Below, one piece after another: positions 16,874 through 26,930 of a DNA stretch of 64,000 bases. Origin of the DNA: 2-12-FULL-41-16 sp964473715 (lineage in GTDB: Bacteria; Patescibacteriota; Patescibacteriia; Magasanikbacterales; UBA922); assembly GCA_964473715.1 (NCBI GenBank), contig CAYYQC010000001.1:1-64000 (forward strand). Direction: 5' to 3'. The stretch's first letter is position 1. Each line of letters opens with the position of its first letter. Below the pieces are notes generated by a model that searched no databases, was not told the DNA's origin, and saw only the letters and a list, made by a program, of their open reading frames with translations. The position numbers were made by a program, and so were the translations under genes.

Positions 16874-18931
16874 TTAGCGAGGTAAAAGGAAAAATGAGCC
16901 AGTAAAAGGTGCAGACCATTCACCCGCGTTTTTAGCGCGCGCAGTCCACGCACGAATTGGACCAGCAGTATTGGCAGAATAGGTTAGTAAGTCTTGAGTA
17001 CCGTTGGCATCAGCATCAACCACAATTACGCTTACTCCATTTTTCCGACCATCTCCAAATGGAGAAAATGAACGCAACAACTCACCTTCACCATTATAAA
17101 TACTAACCACATCAGACATTCCAGGACTGGCCCCCAGTACCACATCACCAGTTTCTTTATTAACTGCAATTGAAGGGTGTTTACCAAGATCAGACACTTC
17201 AAAAGTCATCGAAGGCAGTTCACCAGGAACTACTTCTTCAAAAATATTTACAACTACTTTATTTTCCAAGTCATACACGACATATACTTTTCCACCAACC
17301 ATGGCAATAGAAGCGCCTTTGTGCGCCGTGTATTGATTACTGACTTCTTCAAACACCACTCCAGAATCATTGTACACAATAAAGGTGGTTTTATGTGGCA
17401 CAGTAGGAGCCAGAGCCACGGTAATATTTCCGGTTTTATCTTTGCCTATAGCCACTTGCACAGGCACACTCAATGTTGAGTTCCATGTTTTTTGTAATTG
17501 CCATTTATTATTATAAATAGAAACCACGCGCACATTTTTTGCACCAACTTTTACCGTCGCAATAATTTGATCAGCCCCAGTACCATGCGCAGCAGCACTT
17601 TCAATATTTTTTGCTTCAGGCCGTTCATATTGCCCACCAAGTTCAAATGAATCATTGTACGCGTCACGCATTTGACCAACAGCACCAACGGCTACAAATG
17701 TTTTTACATGTACTGGCTTAACTGGAGTCGTATCAAGAACCGGTTTAGTAACCGGAACAGTTGTAGTTGGAGTTACGGGAATAGCAATAGGAATATTTAC
17801 GTCAGTAGAAGTTTGGAACATGGTTAGTGGTAATTCGCGACCTTGCGCATAAGCCACAGCACGATGCACTTGCAACAACCCTTTGCCATATAGATTTGCA
17901 TAGGCTTCTTCATCCTGAGATGGTGTGTGATGAGTGGTTGTCAGAATGGCCTGATAAATTTCTTTTGCGCTCCATTCTGGTTTAGCACTTTTTACCAAAG
18001 CCGCGGCTCCAGATACAAATGGAGCAGCAAATGAAGTGCCTTGCCAATTATCTTTGTATGTTTCATTCAAAGCACTTTCTGGAGCAAATCGAATTAAGGA
18101 ATTAATACTAACTCCAGGCGCAGTAATATCTACACATTTTGTACCAGTATTGGAAAAATAAGCTAAACGTCTGTCTTGTCCCACGGCGCTAACACCAAGC
18201 ACATGAGGTTCAATTTCATTTGCATCACTGCAAGCAGGATATCGTGGTTGTACGGAAGCATTGCCATTATAATTTCCCATGGCCGCTACCACGACCACAC
18301 CATTTGCATACGCATAATCAATGGCTTCATCTACTTGAGAAGCGCGATCACCCGCCATACTAATATTAATCACATCAGCGCCATTATCTACTGCGTATCG
18401 AATCGCATCAGCCACTGGTAAAAAATTTCCAAATCCATCATTACCTAAAACTTTTAAATTCATTAGTTTTACATTCCAAGCCACGCCAGCTCCATCACGA
18501 CCATTATTTCCTACTGCACCAATAATCCCAGCCACAAAAGTGCCGTGATTATATAATTCATCTTTTTTTTCAGCTGCACCTAAATTTGAAACATTTGGCT
18601 GCGGATTATTATTGTCATCTAAAAAATTCCAACCCCACACATCATCAATGTATCCATTTTCATCATCATCTACTTGATTGCCCGGACTTTCTTTAACATT
18701 TTTCCAAACATTTCCTACTAAATCTGGATGAAAAGTGTCAAAACCATTATCAATCACCGCCACCACCACCTCAGGCGAACCAACCGCAAAATCCCAGGCA
18801 CGATAAACACCAGCCTGTTCATACCCAAATTGATAGACCCTAGGGTCGTTACTGAGCAAAGCCCAAGAAACTTGAGGCAGAGCAATACCAAGGACAGTCA
18901 GGATAAAAATGAGGGAGAAAAAGCGTTTCAT
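16874..18931 (-). CDS. Secreted subtilisin-like serine protease (S8)
   Basis: A 685-residue exported protease. Signal peptide MKRFFSLIFILTVLGIALPQ. Catalytic triad: Asp in VVVAVIDNGFDTFHPDL (about residue 62), His in NHGTFVAGIIG (about 128), Ser in GTSFAAPFVSGAAAL (about 298). A Pro/Thr-rich linker (about 375-415) leads to a C-terminal beta-rich region with FG-GAP/VCBS-like repeats (IYNDSGVV, VDADANGTQDLL) that may bind a surface partner. It ends 2 bp before the epimerase ATG, so the two may be co-transcribed. Likely roles are processing of surface proteins or attack on host or prey proteins. Confidence 0.92.
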   Translation of the reverse strand: MKRFFSLIFILTVLGIALPQVSWALLSNDPRVYQFGYEQAGVYRAWDFAVGSPEVVVAVIDNGFDTFHPDLVGNVWKNVKESPGNQVDDDENGYIDDVWGWNFLDDNNNPQPNVSNLGAAEKKDELYNHGTFVAGIIGAVGNNGRDGAGVAWNVKLMNLKVLGNDGFGNFLPVADAIRYAVDNGADVINISMAGDRASQVDEAIDYAYANGVVVVAAMGNYNGNASVQPRYPACSDANEIEPHVLGVSAVGQDRRLAYFSNTGTKCVDITAPGVSINSLIRFAPESALNETYKDNWQGTSFAAPFVSGAAALVKSAKPEWSAKEIYQAILTTTHHTPSQDEEAYANLYGKGLLQVHRAVAYAQGRELPLTMFQTSTDVNIPIAIPVTPTTTVPVTKPVLDTTPVKPVHVKTFVAVGAVGQMRDAYNDSFELGGQYERPEAKNIESAAAHGTGADQIIATVKVGAKNVRVVSIYNNKWQLQKTWNSTLSVPVQVAIGKDKTGNITVALAPTVPHKTTFIVYNDSGVVFEEVSNQYTAHKGASIAMVGGKVYVVYDLENKVVVNIFEEVVPGELPSMTFEVSDLGKHPSIAVNKETGDVVLGASPGMSDVVSIYNGEGELLRSFSPFGDGRKNGVSVIVVDADANGTQDLLTYSANTAGPIRAWTARAKNAGEWSAPFTGSFFLLPR

Positions 18932-19002
18932 CTTGATTTTTTCGCTCAAATATGGTTAATTATGTGGGTATACTATACCATGTTTTACTTCTTGCCCGCA
19001 AT

Positions 19003-20394
19003 ATGAATTTTACCTATAGACTAAAGCAAATCATTCTTCTCGCCGGTGACCTCATTGTTACCACCCTCGCTCTCTTTCTCAGTTTGACTCTTCGTCAACT
19101 TTCTTTGCCTTCAGCCAATATCATTGCTACACATTTACCATTATTACTCATGCTCATTGTTGTATGGGGAATAAGTAATTACATCAATGGCTTATACGAG
19201 CTCGGCCGTTTAAACCAAGCAGACAGAGTACGTCGTTTATCTCAGGCCGCGATCATGTCATTTTTTTTGAGTGTGATGGCTTTTTACGGATTTGGTAATA
19301 CAGCAGTGACACCAAAAACTATTTTGCTTTTAAGTATTACCATTGGATACACCTTATTTGGTTTATGGCGTTTGGCTTTTAGTCACATTCTTTCCTTGTC
19401 ACGATTACAGACCAAAGTAATTATGGTGGGTTATGATGAAGAAACCAAAGTGCTCACAGAAATTATTGCAGCCAATCCAGGGAAAGGTTACGCTGTGGTA
19501 GCAATTTTTGACCCAAGCCATACTTTAAAAAGTCATCAAGTGCCACAAGGAATTAGTATTCATACTAATCTCACTACTTTGCGCGCCGCGATTACAAATT
19601 ATAAAGCGCAATTAGTTGTGCCTGCACCAAGTATTTCAAGTAGCCACGAAGTGATGAGTGAATTATATGAATTATTATTTTGGCCAGTACAAATTAGTGA
19701 ATTTTCTAGTTTATACGAAGTAATTACTGGACGTGTTCCAGCTTCTAGTTATTCAGATAGTTGGTTTATTACAAATTTAGTCAATCATGACAGTGCTTTG
19801 TACGAAAGTATACGTCGTTTAATTGATTTTGTAGCCGCGATTATTTTGGGGGTGATTGCTCTAATTTTCTTCCCCTTTATTGCAGCGGCAATTCGATATG
19901 AGTCCAAAGGTCCAATTATTTTTAAACAAGTGCGTGTAGGTTGGAGAAGTAAACATTTTTTCTTGTATAAATTTCGCACCATGTACGCACTTGCTGCTGA
20001 CGGTAGTGCGGAAAAAGGCGCGGCTCAATTTGCCGAAACCAATGATAGTCGAATTACTAAAGTGGGAAATTTTTTACGTAAAACTCGTTTAGATGAATTG
20101 CCACAAGCTTGGAATTTATTTAAGGGTGATATTACCTTAATTGGTCCACGTCCTGAACGTCCAGAGATTGTGACAAAATTAGAAACCGCTTTACCGTATT
20201 ATCATTTGCGCTTACTAGTAAAACCGGGCATGACTGGTTGGGCAGCTATCAACCAACATTATGCTGGTACACTCGAAGAAGCAATTAAAAAACTGCAGTA
20301 CGATTTATTTTATATTAAAAACCGGTCCTTACTTTTGGACATGGCGATTGTACTAAAAACCGTAAACGTCATTCTCAGAATGATGGGAAGATAG
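19003..20394 (+). CDS. Polyprenyl-phosphate sugar-phosphate transferase (initiating enzyme)
   Basis: A 463-residue WbaP/WcaJ-type enzyme that starts a repeat unit by moving a sugar-1-phosphate to undecaprenyl phosphate. It has four N-terminal TM helices (about 10-110), a CoA-binding-like Rossmann domain (VIMVGYDEE), a fifth membrane segment (FVAAIILGVIALIFFPFIAA) and the catalytic domain with FKQVRVGWRSKHFFLYKFRTM, KTRLDELPQAWN and LIGPRPERPE. It runs opposite to its neighbours with a -10 (TATACT, 18969-18974) about 28 nt before the ATG. It begins the surface polysaccharide pathway of this locus. Confidence 0.93.
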   Translation: MNFTYRLKQIILLAGDLIVTTLALFLSLTLRQLSLPSANIIATHLPLLLMLIVVWGISNYINGLYELGRLNQADRVRRLSQAAIMSFFLSVMAFYGFGNTAVTPKTILLLSITIGYTLFGLWRLAFSHILSLSRLQTKVIMVGYDEETKVLTEIIAANPGKGYAVVAIFDPSHTLKSHQVPQGISIHTNLTTLRAAITNYKAQLVVPAPSISSSHEVMSELYELLFWPVQISEFSSLYEVITGRVPASSYSDSWFITNLVNHDSALYESIRRLIDFVAAIILGVIALIFFPFIAAAIRYESKGPIIFKQVRVGWRSKHFFLYKFRTMYALAADGSAEKGAAQFAETNDSRITKVGNFLRKTRLDELPQAWNLFKGDITLIGPRPERPEIVTKLETALPYYHLRLLVKPGMTGWAAINQHYAGTLEEAIKKLQYDLFYIKNRSLLLDMAIVLKTVNVILRMMGR

Positions 20395-20396
20395 TT

Positions 20397-21707
20397 TTAC
20401 AAACTCCAATAATGATAGCCGAGCGCTTCTACTTCAGCACGGCTAAACATGTGTTTGACATCAGCGATAAGAGCACCTGGGCGAGCTAATTCACCTAATA
20501 AAGTGGCCGCGCCTTTATTTTTAAATTCATCATGAGAAACAGCGAGTACCAATACATCACTTCCAACCAAGGCCGTGTAATCACTTAAATCCACACCATA
20601 TTCATGCTTTACCTCTGAAGGCAAACCAAATGGTTCATGAATGAGAGGGGTAATATCAAATTGATTAAATTCTTTTACCAAATCAATCACACGAGAATTG
20701 CGTACATCTGGTACATTTTCTTTAAACGTAAAACCAAGAATCCCCACTTTGAGCTCATCGAGTGGTTTGGCCAAACGCGCGGCCTGTTTGATAATTTCAC
20801 GCGCTACGTACCGACCCATGGCATCATTAATTCTACGACCAGATAAAATTACTTCGGGGTGGTGGCCAAGGCCTTGTGCTTTATACGTCAAATAATACGG
20901 ATCCACGCCAATACAATGTCCACCCACTAAACCTGGCTGAAATTTTAAAAAATTCCATTTTGTTCCAGCGGCAGCCAGGACATCATAAACTGAAATATCC
21001 ATTTTTCCAAAAATAAGCGCAAGTTCATTCATGAGCGCAATATTCAAATCACGTTGTGTGTTTTCAATTACTTTAGCAGCTTCAGCTACTTTGATTGACG
21101 TTGCTCGAAAAGTACCAGCACTCGTAATTGATGCATAAACTTGGTCTACCACATCAAGTGCTTCTGGAGTTTGCGCAGACACCACTTTGATAATTCGATC
21201 AATAGTGTGTTCTTTATCACCTGGATTGACGCGCTCAGGAGAATATCCTACGGCAAAATCTGCTGGTGATTTGAGTCCAGAAACTTTTTCCAAAATTGGC
21301 AACGCCATTTCTTCGGTCACACCTGGATATACCGTAGACTCGTACACCACAATACTTCCCTTTTGCAAATATTTACCAATCATTTCACTGGCTTTGCGTA
21401 CCAAAATTAAATCAGGTTGATTATACTCATCCACTGGTGTTGGCACAGCCACAATAATAAATTTCGCATCTACCAACCTGTCTGGATTATCAGTAAATTC
21501 CATGTCAGTAGACTTGAGGCCTTCAGTCCCCACTTCTCCAGTGCGATCAATGTTATTTTTTAATTCAGCAATTTTTTCTTTGTTAATGTCTAAGCCAATG
21601 ACGCTAAATTTTTTCGCAAGTAAAACCGCGAGTGGCAAACCTACATAACCCAAACCTACCACGGCGATTTTAGTAGAACGGTCAGTTAATTCTTGTATTT
21701 GTATCAT
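20397..21707 (-). CDS. Nucleotide-sugar dehydrogenase, WbpO/TviB type
   Basis: A 436-residue UDP-glucose/GDP-mannose dehydrogenase family enzyme. NAD-binding motif KIAVVGLGYVGLPLA, then the catalytic cysteine in GLVGGHCIGVDPYYLT and the C-terminal LGFTFKENVPDVRNSR. These features are those of UDP-HexNAc dehydrogenases (WbpO, TviB, Cap5O) rather than of UDP-Glc dehydrogenases, so the product is probably a HexNAc-uronic acid. The adjoining methyltransferase overlaps it by 4 bp. Confidence 0.9.
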   Translation of the reverse strand: MIQIQELTDRSTKIAVVGLGYVGLPLAVLLAKKFSVIGLDINKEKIAELKNNIDRTGEVGTEGLKSTDMEFTDNPDRLVDAKFIIVAVPTPVDEYNQPDLILVRKASEMIGKYLQKGSIVVYESTVYPGVTEEMALPILEKVSGLKSPADFAVGYSPERVNPGDKEHTIDRIIKVVSAQTPEALDVVDQVYASITSAGTFRATSIKVAEAAKVIENTQRDLNIALMNELALIFGKMDISVYDVLAAAGTKWNFLKFQPGLVGGHCIGVDPYYLTYKAQGLGHHPEVILSGRRINDAMGRYVAREIIKQAARLAKPLDELKVGILGFTFKENVPDVRNSRVIDLVKEFNQFDITPLIHEPFGLPSEVKHEYGVDLSDYTALVGSDVLVLAVSHDEFKNKGAATLLGELARPGALIADVKHMFSRAEVEALGYHYWSL

Positions 21708-22453
21708 ATTTTTTTAAAAACCATTAATACATGAGAACCTTTATCTTTGGTTGTTTCAGCAAAATACTTGTTATTCAGTCGTAAAAAAAATTTTCGGAAA
21801 ATAGAATAGTTTAAATTTAATTTTTGATTACAGAGTAATTTTTGGATTATTTTATACCAAAAATTATTATCATCACACATATAATGAGTTTCCAAAACCT
21901 GGTAGTGTGGAAAATATTCAGTTAACATTGAAGCTACATAATGCCGATAGTGTTTGGAAATTACTGGCACATTTTGAGAAGGTACGGAAATAATCAAAGT
22001 GCCGCCCGGTGCCAACAGACGGTCAATATTTTGCAAAAATGCGGGCATTAGTTCATCGGAAATATGTTCAAGTGTTTCAACTACAGAAATCAAATTAAAT
22101 GATTGTGTAAGGTCTTTAATATCAGCCGCTTTAAAAACAACTTTTCTACCAAAAGAAAACGCTTGAGCAAATTTAATCGGGCGTTCATCCAAATCTACAC
22201 CCAAGGCCTGAATTTTATTATCAAAGTCACTGTCATTAGTCAGGTTGGTAAGCAAAAAACCATCTCCACAACCAATATCAAGCATGGTAGAGGTGGCATA
22301 TTTTTTTACTAACTCAATAACCTTGCTCATATAGTTTAGATATGAGAGTCCACCAGGCAAAGTTTTTACAAATTTTTGTTGTTGCAAATCAACAATAAAA
22401 TGATATGGAAAAGCGTATTGCCCAGCTTGTAATTCAAATTTATGGTCGCTCAT
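21704..22453 (-). CDS. SAM-dependent methyltransferase
   Basis: A 249-residue class I methyltransferase with motif I MLDIGCGDGFLLTNL, second strand GVDLDER, and SVVETLEHIS followed by LLAPGGTLIISVPSQ. It overlaps the sugar dehydrogenase gene by 4 bp and follows the second dehydrogenase by 1 bp, so it is probably a sugar methylase of the glycan pathway. Substrate unknown. Confidence 0.83.
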   Translation of the reverse strand: MSDHKFELQAGQYAFPYHFIVDLQQQKFVKTLPGGLSYLNYMSKVIELVKKYATSTMLDIGCGDGFLLTNLTNDSDFDNKIQALGVDLDERPIKFAQAFSFGRKVVFKAADIKDLTQSFNLISVVETLEHISDELMPAFLQNIDRLLAPGGTLIISVPSQNVPVISKHYRHYVASMLTEYFPHYQVLETHYMCDDNNFWYKIIQKLLCNQKLNLNYSIFRKFFLRLNNKYFAETTKDKGSHVLMVFKKI

Positions 22454-22454
22454 A

Positions 22455-23867
22455 CTATCCTTTGCGATTAGCGGGATAAAACGGTGATCCTACAGAAATA
22501 ATGTCAAAACCTGCTTCAGTTAATTCTGCAAAGCGAGCTGCTAACAAACGGCGACCATCCATAATTAAATATGGCGGTTTTACACTTTGCATAATTTCTT
22601 CAGCCGAGCTTCTAAACATCGCCCAATCAGTGCCAAGCAAAAGTACTTGTGAACTAGTTAGAGCTTCGGCAATTGAATTCACAATTTTTACGCGCGCATA
22701 TTCTGGTTTTTTGGCAGGATTAAAATACCATTCACACATTCCACTGGCGGCTGGGTCAAAAATAGTAACTGATTCTGCGCCAGCAACCAAAGCTTTTTCA
22801 ATAAATAAAATTGAACCAGAATTCCGAATATCATTAGTATCTTGTTTAAAAGCCGCACCGAGTACAGCCAGATTTTTTCCTTTCCAATCAAACCTCGCTT
22901 CAGTAACAGCGCGATCAAAAAATAATTCTAATTGATGATTATTTTCTGCTAAAATCTTACGCACTAATTCTGGATCATGTCCTGCGCCTTCAAATTGAAA
23001 CGCCAGTGAAGCCGCGTCTTTAATAAAACAAGAACCACCCGAAAACAAGCTATCATACAATCCCCATGAACCAATCCGTGGATCAGAAGAGATTACCGAA
23101 CGAAGTGCTTCATAAGAAAGATTGGGAAATTTTTCCGCAGTCCGGCCAAGTACCGCATATGTAGTTACAATCCGACTGAACAAAGTAAAATTAGCGAGCA
23201 ATTTTCCAGCCGCAGCTTCGTAAGGATTTACTTCTAAATATTTTACATTTGCTGAATCATAAAAACGGCGATACACATTACGCATCACAGCAAAATCCTC
23301 TTCTGTTTCTGCGCCCACCACCACACGATCTGGACGCAAAGAATTTTCAATGGCTTTGCCTTCTACCAAAAATTCTGGATTTGAAACCACACCAAAATTT
23401 TTCACACCAGCCGCTGTTAGCCGTTTAGCAGTTTGATCAATTTGGTCAATTGGCACTGTACTTTTATTTACAATCACGACGCGTTTAGTTTGCTCACCAT
23501 TATTTCTCTGTGCCAAATTTACACCCAAACTTTCTAAAGCTTGATAATAATAAGTAAGGTCAGTGCTGCCTAGTGCTCCTGTTTTTTCTGGAGTTGGTAA
23601 ACACAAAAATACTGCATCAGCAGTGCTTACAAAAGCGGTCATGTCAGCCGCATCATTAGTAAAACGAATTCGATCCCGATTACGTTCTAAAAGTTCTACC
23701 AAACCATCTTCATAAATCCAGGCCTCAATTGCGGCCCGATCCCCTGAATTCAAACTTTCTACTTTTTTTGAGTCAATTTCAAAAACCAAGGTCTCATGAC
23801 CACTGTCAGCTGACACTGCAGCTGAACAGGCCCCTACAAAACCAGCACCAATATAGAGTAGATTCAT
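22455..23867 (-). CDS. UDP-glucose 6-dehydrogenase family protein
   Basis: A 470-residue dehydrogenase. NAD-binding LLYIGAGFVGACSAA, CLPTPE, KSTVP, SNPEFLVEG, and the catalytic cysteine in SGGSCFIKDA. The C-terminal domain has LGAAFKQDTNDIRNS. The length and the SCFIKD motif favour UDP-glucose 6-dehydrogenase (animal/plant-like Ugd), which would supply UDP-glucuronate to the UXS-like epimerase at 15850. A perfect 12-bp inverted repeat lies across the start region (23866-23894). Confidence 0.87.
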   Translation of the reverse strand: MNLLYIGAGFVGACSAAVSADSGHETLVFEIDSKKVESLNSGDRAAIEAWIYEDGLVELLERNRDRIRFTNDAADMTAFVSTADAVFLCLPTPEKTGALGSTDLTYYYQALESLGVNLAQRNNGEQTKRVVIVNKSTVPIDQIDQTAKRLTAAGVKNFGVVSNPEFLVEGKAIENSLRPDRVVVGAETEEDFAVMRNVYRRFYDSANVKYLEVNPYEAAAGKLLANFTLFSRIVTTYAVLGRTAEKFPNLSYEALRSVISSDPRIGSWGLYDSLFSGGSCFIKDAASLAFQFEGAGHDPELVRKILAENNHQLELFFDRAVTEARFDWKGKNLAVLGAAFKQDTNDIRNSGSILFIEKALVAGAESVTIFDPAASGMCEWYFNPAKKPEYARVKIVNSIAEALTSSQVLLLGTDWAMFRSSAEEIMQSVKPPYLIMDGRRLLAARFAELTEAGFDIISVGSPFYPANRKG

Positions 23868-23894
23868 AGTATATTTTGCTTAAAAATATACTAT
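23866..23894. promoter_or_regulatory. Perfect 12-bp inverted repeat at the dehydrogenase start
   Basis: ATAGTATATTTT (23866-23877) and AAAATATACTAT (23883-23894) around GCTTA. The palindrome includes minus-strand -10-like boxes (TATAGT, TATACT) and touches the ATG, so it could be an operator for a dimeric repressor or a leader hairpin. Confidence 0.55.
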
Positions 23895-23945
23895 ACCCCA
23901 AAGAAATAATCAAGTTTTTAAAAAGCAAGTTTTTGGCTATTTTTC

Positions 23946-23974
23946 TTGCTTTTTGGCTTATTTCAGACTAAACT
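23946..23974 (+). promoter_or_regulatory. Promoter of the flippase gene (nearly leaderless)
   Basis: TTGCTT (23946-23951), 17-bp spacer, TAAACT (23969-23974). The ATG follows 8 nt after the -10. Confidence 0.6.
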
Positions 23975-23982
23975 ATAGGGGT

Positions 23983-25236
23983 ATGTTTGAAACAATTAAA
24001 GTAAAAATTGTTCGCGCTCTTACCTGGATTGGCCAAAAAACCAAAACCGATATCATGTATTTGGCTAAAGGCGGTTTTTGGCTCACCATTGGTCAAGGCA
24101 TTTCCATGGCCTCGGCTTTGGCCATTTCCATTGCTTTTGCCCATTTTATCTCCAAAGAGGCATATGGCAATTATCGGTATATTTTATCAATCACGGCCAT
24201 TTTAGCGCTTCCTACGCTGCCTGGAATGGGTACTGCCATTACCCGCGCCGTGGCCCGTGGTTTTGAAGGCACGATTTTCCCTGGGTTACAGGCCAAATTA
24301 AAATGGGGAATACTGGCCATTGGGGCGAGTTTAATTACGGCTGGATATTATTTTTGGCAGGGCGCACCCATGCTAGGTTGGGGATTTGTAGTAGCAGCTT
24401 TCTTATTACCTCTGGCCAATGGCTTTGATATTTACAATTCATTAGTCTTAGGAAGAAAAAAGTTTTCTGAATTTACTGTTTACAATAGTATTACCCAAGC
24501 TAGTTTAGCCGCCTGTATTATCGCCGCTTTGACCCTAACCGATAACATAGTTGCTCTCATCGCTACTTTTTATATTGCCAATACGCTATTAAATACTGGT
24601 TGCTTTTTTCATGCCATTACCAAAAATCCACCAAATAAAAATATTGATCCAGAGGCAATTCCATACGGAAAACATCTTACTTATTTGGATGTCATTGGAA
24701 CAGTTTTAGGCCAAGCGGATAAAGTTCTTATCTTTCATTATTTAGGTGCAGCTGAGCTCGCAATTTACGCTTTTGCCATTACTCCACCAGAACAAGTCAA
24801 GGGTTTGTTAAAAAATATTCAAGTACTGGCCATGCCAAAATTTGCCGAACAAACTCGAGAAAATATACGCAAAACTCTTTTTTCAAAAGCAGGACAGTTA
24901 ATGCTAATTTCCTTAGGAATTGCTTTTTTATATATTATTACGGCTCCTTTTTTCTTCCAATTGCTGTTTCCTCAATACCTTGAAGCCGTTATTTATTCCC
25001 AAGTAATAGTACCGTCTATTGCCGCAGCCACCACCACCATGTTTTTATACACTTATTTGGAAGCACAACAAGCTACTAAACAATTATATCAATACAATGT
25101 GGTCAATAATATTATGAGTATTGCCATTTTATTGCCTGCAGTTTATTTTGGCGGATTATGGGGGGCAATTTTAGCTAGAACTGGTATTCGCTTTGCACAA
25201 ACCATATTAGCCACCTGGCTCGTTAGGAAAACCTAA
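23983..25236 (+). CDS. Polysaccharide flippase (Wzx/MATE-like)
   Basis: A 417-residue multi-span membrane protein (about 12 TM) of the oligosaccharide flippase/polysaccharide biosynthesis family, which flips lipid-linked repeat units to the outer face. It starts MFETIKVKIVRALTWIGQK and the first TM block begins with GGFWLTIGQGISMASALA. An upstream in-frame start would add ten residues but lies within the promoter. The 3' end overlaps the convergent FemAB-like gene by 14 bp. Confidence 0.88.
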   Translation: MFETIKVKIVRALTWIGQKTKTDIMYLAKGGFWLTIGQGISMASALAISIAFAHFISKEAYGNYRYILSITAILALPTLPGMGTAITRAVARGFEGTIFPGLQAKLKWGILAIGASLITAGYYFWQGAPMLGWGFVVAAFLLPLANGFDIYNSLVLGRKKFSEFTVYNSITQASLAACIIAALTLTDNIVALIATFYIANTLLNTGCFFHAITKNPPNKNIDPEAIPYGKHLTYLDVIGTVLGQADKVLIFHYLGAAELAIYAFAITPPEQVKGLLKNIQVLAMPKFAEQTRENIRKTLFSKAGQLMLISLGIAFLYIITAPFFFQLLFPQYLEAVIYSQVIVPSIAAATTTMFLYTYLEAQQATKQLYQYNVVNNIMSIAILLPAVYFGGLWGAILARTGIRFAQTILATWLVRKT

Positions 25237-25975
25237 AGATTTTCTTCAGATAATTAAGAAGAGGAATAATCCGTACGGCCAAACGAAAAGCCGTAGACTC
25301 GTAAATATAGGTGTATTCAGGCATGATTGGCCCACCAAAAGATAATTTGAACTTTGCAATGGCCGCACTTTTGGGATTAGTATCATTTACCGAAGCCAGG
25401 TCTAGTGAAACATAATTATTTGCTTTCCCCCATTTACAAATTTCCCAAATCACGCCGCGGGTAGCATTGCTGATTATTTTTTGCATTTCTTTATCTTCCA
25501 CATTCAAACGTTTGGAAAAAATTGAACGCACTCGTAAATACGGCGCGCTAGCGGTTACATATAATCCAGAAATAAATTCACCTTTGTAATAAGCGCCAAA
25601 AACCTGGTAGATTTTCATGTCGGTTTTGGCAAAGGCCGCGCGTCCTTGAGAATGTTCAAACGCCGTGTAAACTTGATACGAAGGCGTAAAATCAGGATCT
25701 GGGGCACGAAATACTAAGTCTGGATTACGTTCGGCACGATGAATTTCATTGCGCGTGGTATCACTAAATCTGCGAAAAATTTCTGTTTCAGGAATAGTTA
25801 AGTCAATTAAACTCGTAGGTTTAGATTTTACTCTAAAACCCGGCAGGTTTAATTCATGATAAGACACGGCCGTAATTGAAGAGTAAGGTTTAGTAACCGC
25901 CAATTCTTTAATTTTCTCATCGTCAAAAACAATCGTAGCCGAAGTAAATCCAAATTTTTTCTTAATGGTTATCAT
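25223..25975 (-). CDS. GNAT/FemAB-like acyl- or aminoacyltransferase
   Basis: A 250-residue protein of the FemAB/BioF2-like GNAT superfamily. The pattern DTTRNEIHRAERNPDLVF followed by YQVYTAFEHSQGR and the C-terminal YVSLDLASVND...KFKLSFGGPIMPEYTYIYES is typical of these enzymes. It ends the long leftward glycan operon, 1 bp after the deacetylase. It may add an acyl or amino acid group to a sugar or to peptidoglycan. It overlaps the flippase 3' end by 14 bp. Confidence 0.72.
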   Translation of the reverse strand: MITIKKKFGFTSATIVFDDEKIKELAVTKPYSSITAVSYHELNLPGFRVKSKPTSLIDLTIPETEIFRRFSDTTRNEIHRAERNPDLVFRAPDPDFTPSYQVYTAFEHSQGRAAFAKTDMKIYQVFGAYYKGEFISGLYVTASAPYLRVRSIFSKRLNVEDKEMQKIISNATRGVIWEICKWGKANNYVSLDLASVNDTNPKSAAIAKFKLSFGGPIMPEYTYIYESTAFRLAVRIIPLLNYLKKIFRFS

Positions 25976-25976
25976 A

Positions 25977-26930
25977 TTATTTACCCCAAAAAGCGCGCGC
26001 GTATAACCGAACCGCGAAGGCTATTAAGCTTTCATTAACTCGCGGTGGAATTTTTTTCAAAGTCAGGGGAATATTTTTTAAATCACCAACCGAGTCAACT
26101 CCTTCCACAGTTGAGACGGCATAAGTAAATCCTGTCTCTGCCAGAGCTTGCACAGCTTTGGCATCATACCGACCATGTGGATACGAAAAACTAATTATTG
26201 ATTCTTGTAATTCTTTTTCAATGAGTACTTTAGCATCAGTTGCTTCTTGTTTGAGTACTTCAGGTTCACATTCAGTTAATTTAGTATGTGACATACCATG
26301 TGACCCAATTTCAAAGCCCTGTTTACGCAGGCTTCGAACATCTTCCCAATTTAAAAAAATATTTAATTCATGCCAAGCCTTGGCCTTTGGTAAAGATTCT
26401 TTTAATTCAGAAATAACACGATGTCGTTCCTGATACGATAATTTTTTAAAAGCTGCAATTGCATCCTCAACCTGGGCCAGGCTATTTCCCTGCTCTAAAA
26501 GTAAATACCGATAATAACTAGTGAGGGCAAAATGGGTTTTATTTATATATCCAGCCGTAATAAAAAATGTGGCTGGAATTTTATATTTTTGCAAAATCGG
26601 TGCGGCATTCAAAAGATTATCTTTGAATCCATCATCAAAAAAAATAATAGTTGGTTTACGCGCACCAGCGGCAATTACTTTACTTACGTTTTGAAAATCA
26701 GTAAACGTATGACCGTTTTTCTGTAAAAATTGTATTTGCTCTTTAAACTCTGCGGTAGTAAACGTAAGGTCAGGATATATTTCTGTATTTAATTCTGCAC
26801 TATTGGCAGAGTCAGAAATACTATGGTATCCAATTAAAAAAATTGAACGCGATAAAAATAAACCGAGCAAACGATTTACGCCAGAGTAATACAAAACCGC
26901 GCTGATTAAATTTTTAAGATTTGGTTTCAT
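25977..26930 (-). CDS. Polysaccharide deacetylase family protein
   Basis: A 317-residue carbohydrate esterase family 4 (NodB) protein. Conserved motifs: IIFFDDGFKDN (TFDDG type, catalytic base and metal Asp), SHGMSHTKL (HxxxH metal ligands) and SFSYPHGRYD (motif 3). The N terminus has a weak hydrophobic segment (LLGLFLSRSIFLIGYHSI) that may tether it to the membrane. It overlaps the upstream GT gene by 4 bp. It is expected to N-deacetylate a sugar of the glycan. Confidence 0.88.
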   Translation of the reverse strand: MKPNLKNLISAVLYYSGVNRLLGLFLSRSIFLIGYHSISDSANSAELNTEIYPDLTFTTAEFKEQIQFLQKNGHTFTDFQNVSKVIAAGARKPTIIFFDDGFKDNLLNAAPILQKYKIPATFFITAGYINKTHFALTSYYRYLLLEQGNSLAQVEDAIAAFKKLSYQERHRVISELKESLPKAKAWHELNIFLNWEDVRSLRKQGFEIGSHGMSHTKLTECEPEVLKQEATDAKVLIEKELQESIISFSYPHGRYDAKAVQALAETGFTYAVSTVEGVDSVGDLKNIPLTLKKIPPRVNESLIAFAVRLYARAFWGK

